Origin: a virus
Virus record (IMG/VR): IMGVR_UViG_3300044535_000835
Coordinates: 1-28,462 of that record
Direction: 5' to 3' (one strand)
Length of the DNA stretch: 28,462 nucleotides
In this document: positions 28,384-28,462 of the stretch, one piece after another
Numbering within the stretch: position 1 is the stretch's first letter
Layout: every line of letters starts with the position of its first letter
Translations under genes and position numbers: made by a program
Notes under the pieces: generated by a model
Databases searched by the model: none
What the model was told of the DNA's origin: nothing
The model's input: the letters and a program-made list of their open reading frames with translations, nothing else

Positions 28384-28462
28384 ATGACGATACTTCAACA
28401 ATTAGGGTTGACGAAGGAATCCATGTCACGCATGGTCGGCCCCGTCACTCCGTTCAAGGATC
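28384..28462 (+). CDS. 5' end of a gene cut by the window edge
   Basis: An ATG behind GAAGAGAAAA opens a frame that runs to the right edge without a stop. The 26 visible residues (MTILQQLGLTKESMSRMVGP and on) are not enough to recognise a family. Start is supported by the A/G-rich SD-like site and the 20-bp gap after the previous gene. Confidence 0.5.
   Translation, partial: MTILQQLGLTKESMSRMVGPVTPFKD

Noticed and set aside
1-28462. tRNA genes, CRISPR arrays and insertion sequences
   Set aside because: No cloverleaf with a TTCRA arm and CCA-type acceptor was found by eye, no regular repeat-spacer array, and no transposase or terminal inverted repeats.

Overview
The window is a contiguous stretch of a tailed double-stranded DNA phage genome (Caudoviricetes). 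Virion genes are recognisable by motif: large terminase, P22/podovirus-like portal, scaffold, a probable major capsid protein and an S74-type tail fibre. A lysis set, a recombination and nucleotide-metabolism module and many very small genes follow. Genes are tightly packed and often joined by ATGA, GTGA or TAATG stop/start overlaps. No tRNA, CRISPR array, insertion sequence or integrase is visible. The host cannot be named. Many starts lack a Shine-Dalgarno (SD) sequence and follow A/C-rich leaders, which hints at a host with weak SD dependence.

Layout. (1) 1-9.9 kb, plus strand: end of an upstream gene, large terminase, Cys-rich protein, portal, then five glycan-type genes (methyltransferase, GT25 glycosyltransferase, methyltransferase, GT25 glycosyltransferase, GH130-like beta-propeller), a small protein and the scaffold. 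The block ends at a strong hairpin terminator (9902-9933). (2) 9.9-17.2 kb, minus strand: read leftward, an HTH protein resembling small terminases, a PD-(D/E)XK-like nuclease, the capsid protein with its own terminator, an HNH endonuclease, tail-associated proteins, the S74 tail fibre, then a lysis cassette of tiny membrane, lipo- and Pro-rich proteins. The capsid gene therefore faces the opposite way from the terminase, portal and scaffold genes. (3) 17.3-21.45 kb, plus strand: a Cys-rich conserved phage protein, a zinc-type miniprotein, small hypotheticals and an SLT-like muramidase; starts are mostly SD-less and two stable hairpins lie between genes. (4) 21.45-22.0 kb, minus strand: a second HNH endonuclease, followed by about 410 bp of non-coding DNA with short repeats, tandem palindromes and a sigma70-like promoter. 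(5) 22.4-28.46 kb, plus strand: a coiled-coil protein, a possible structured RNA leader, an excisionase-type HTH protein, a RecT-like annealing protein, a RecE-like exonuclease, a DUF669-like ssDNA-binding protein, ThyX, then about eleven tiny overlapping genes, most coupled by in-gene SD sites, two sharing an almost identical 59-bp segment.

How the parts may work together. Region 5 would supply early recombination, replication and dTMP synthesis; regions 1 and 2 would supply late virion assembly, packaging and lysis. The glycan cassette sits inside the virion operon, so late modification of the virion, the phage DNA or a surface glycan is the most interesting possibility. Function calls rest on motifs read by eye; no database search was run.
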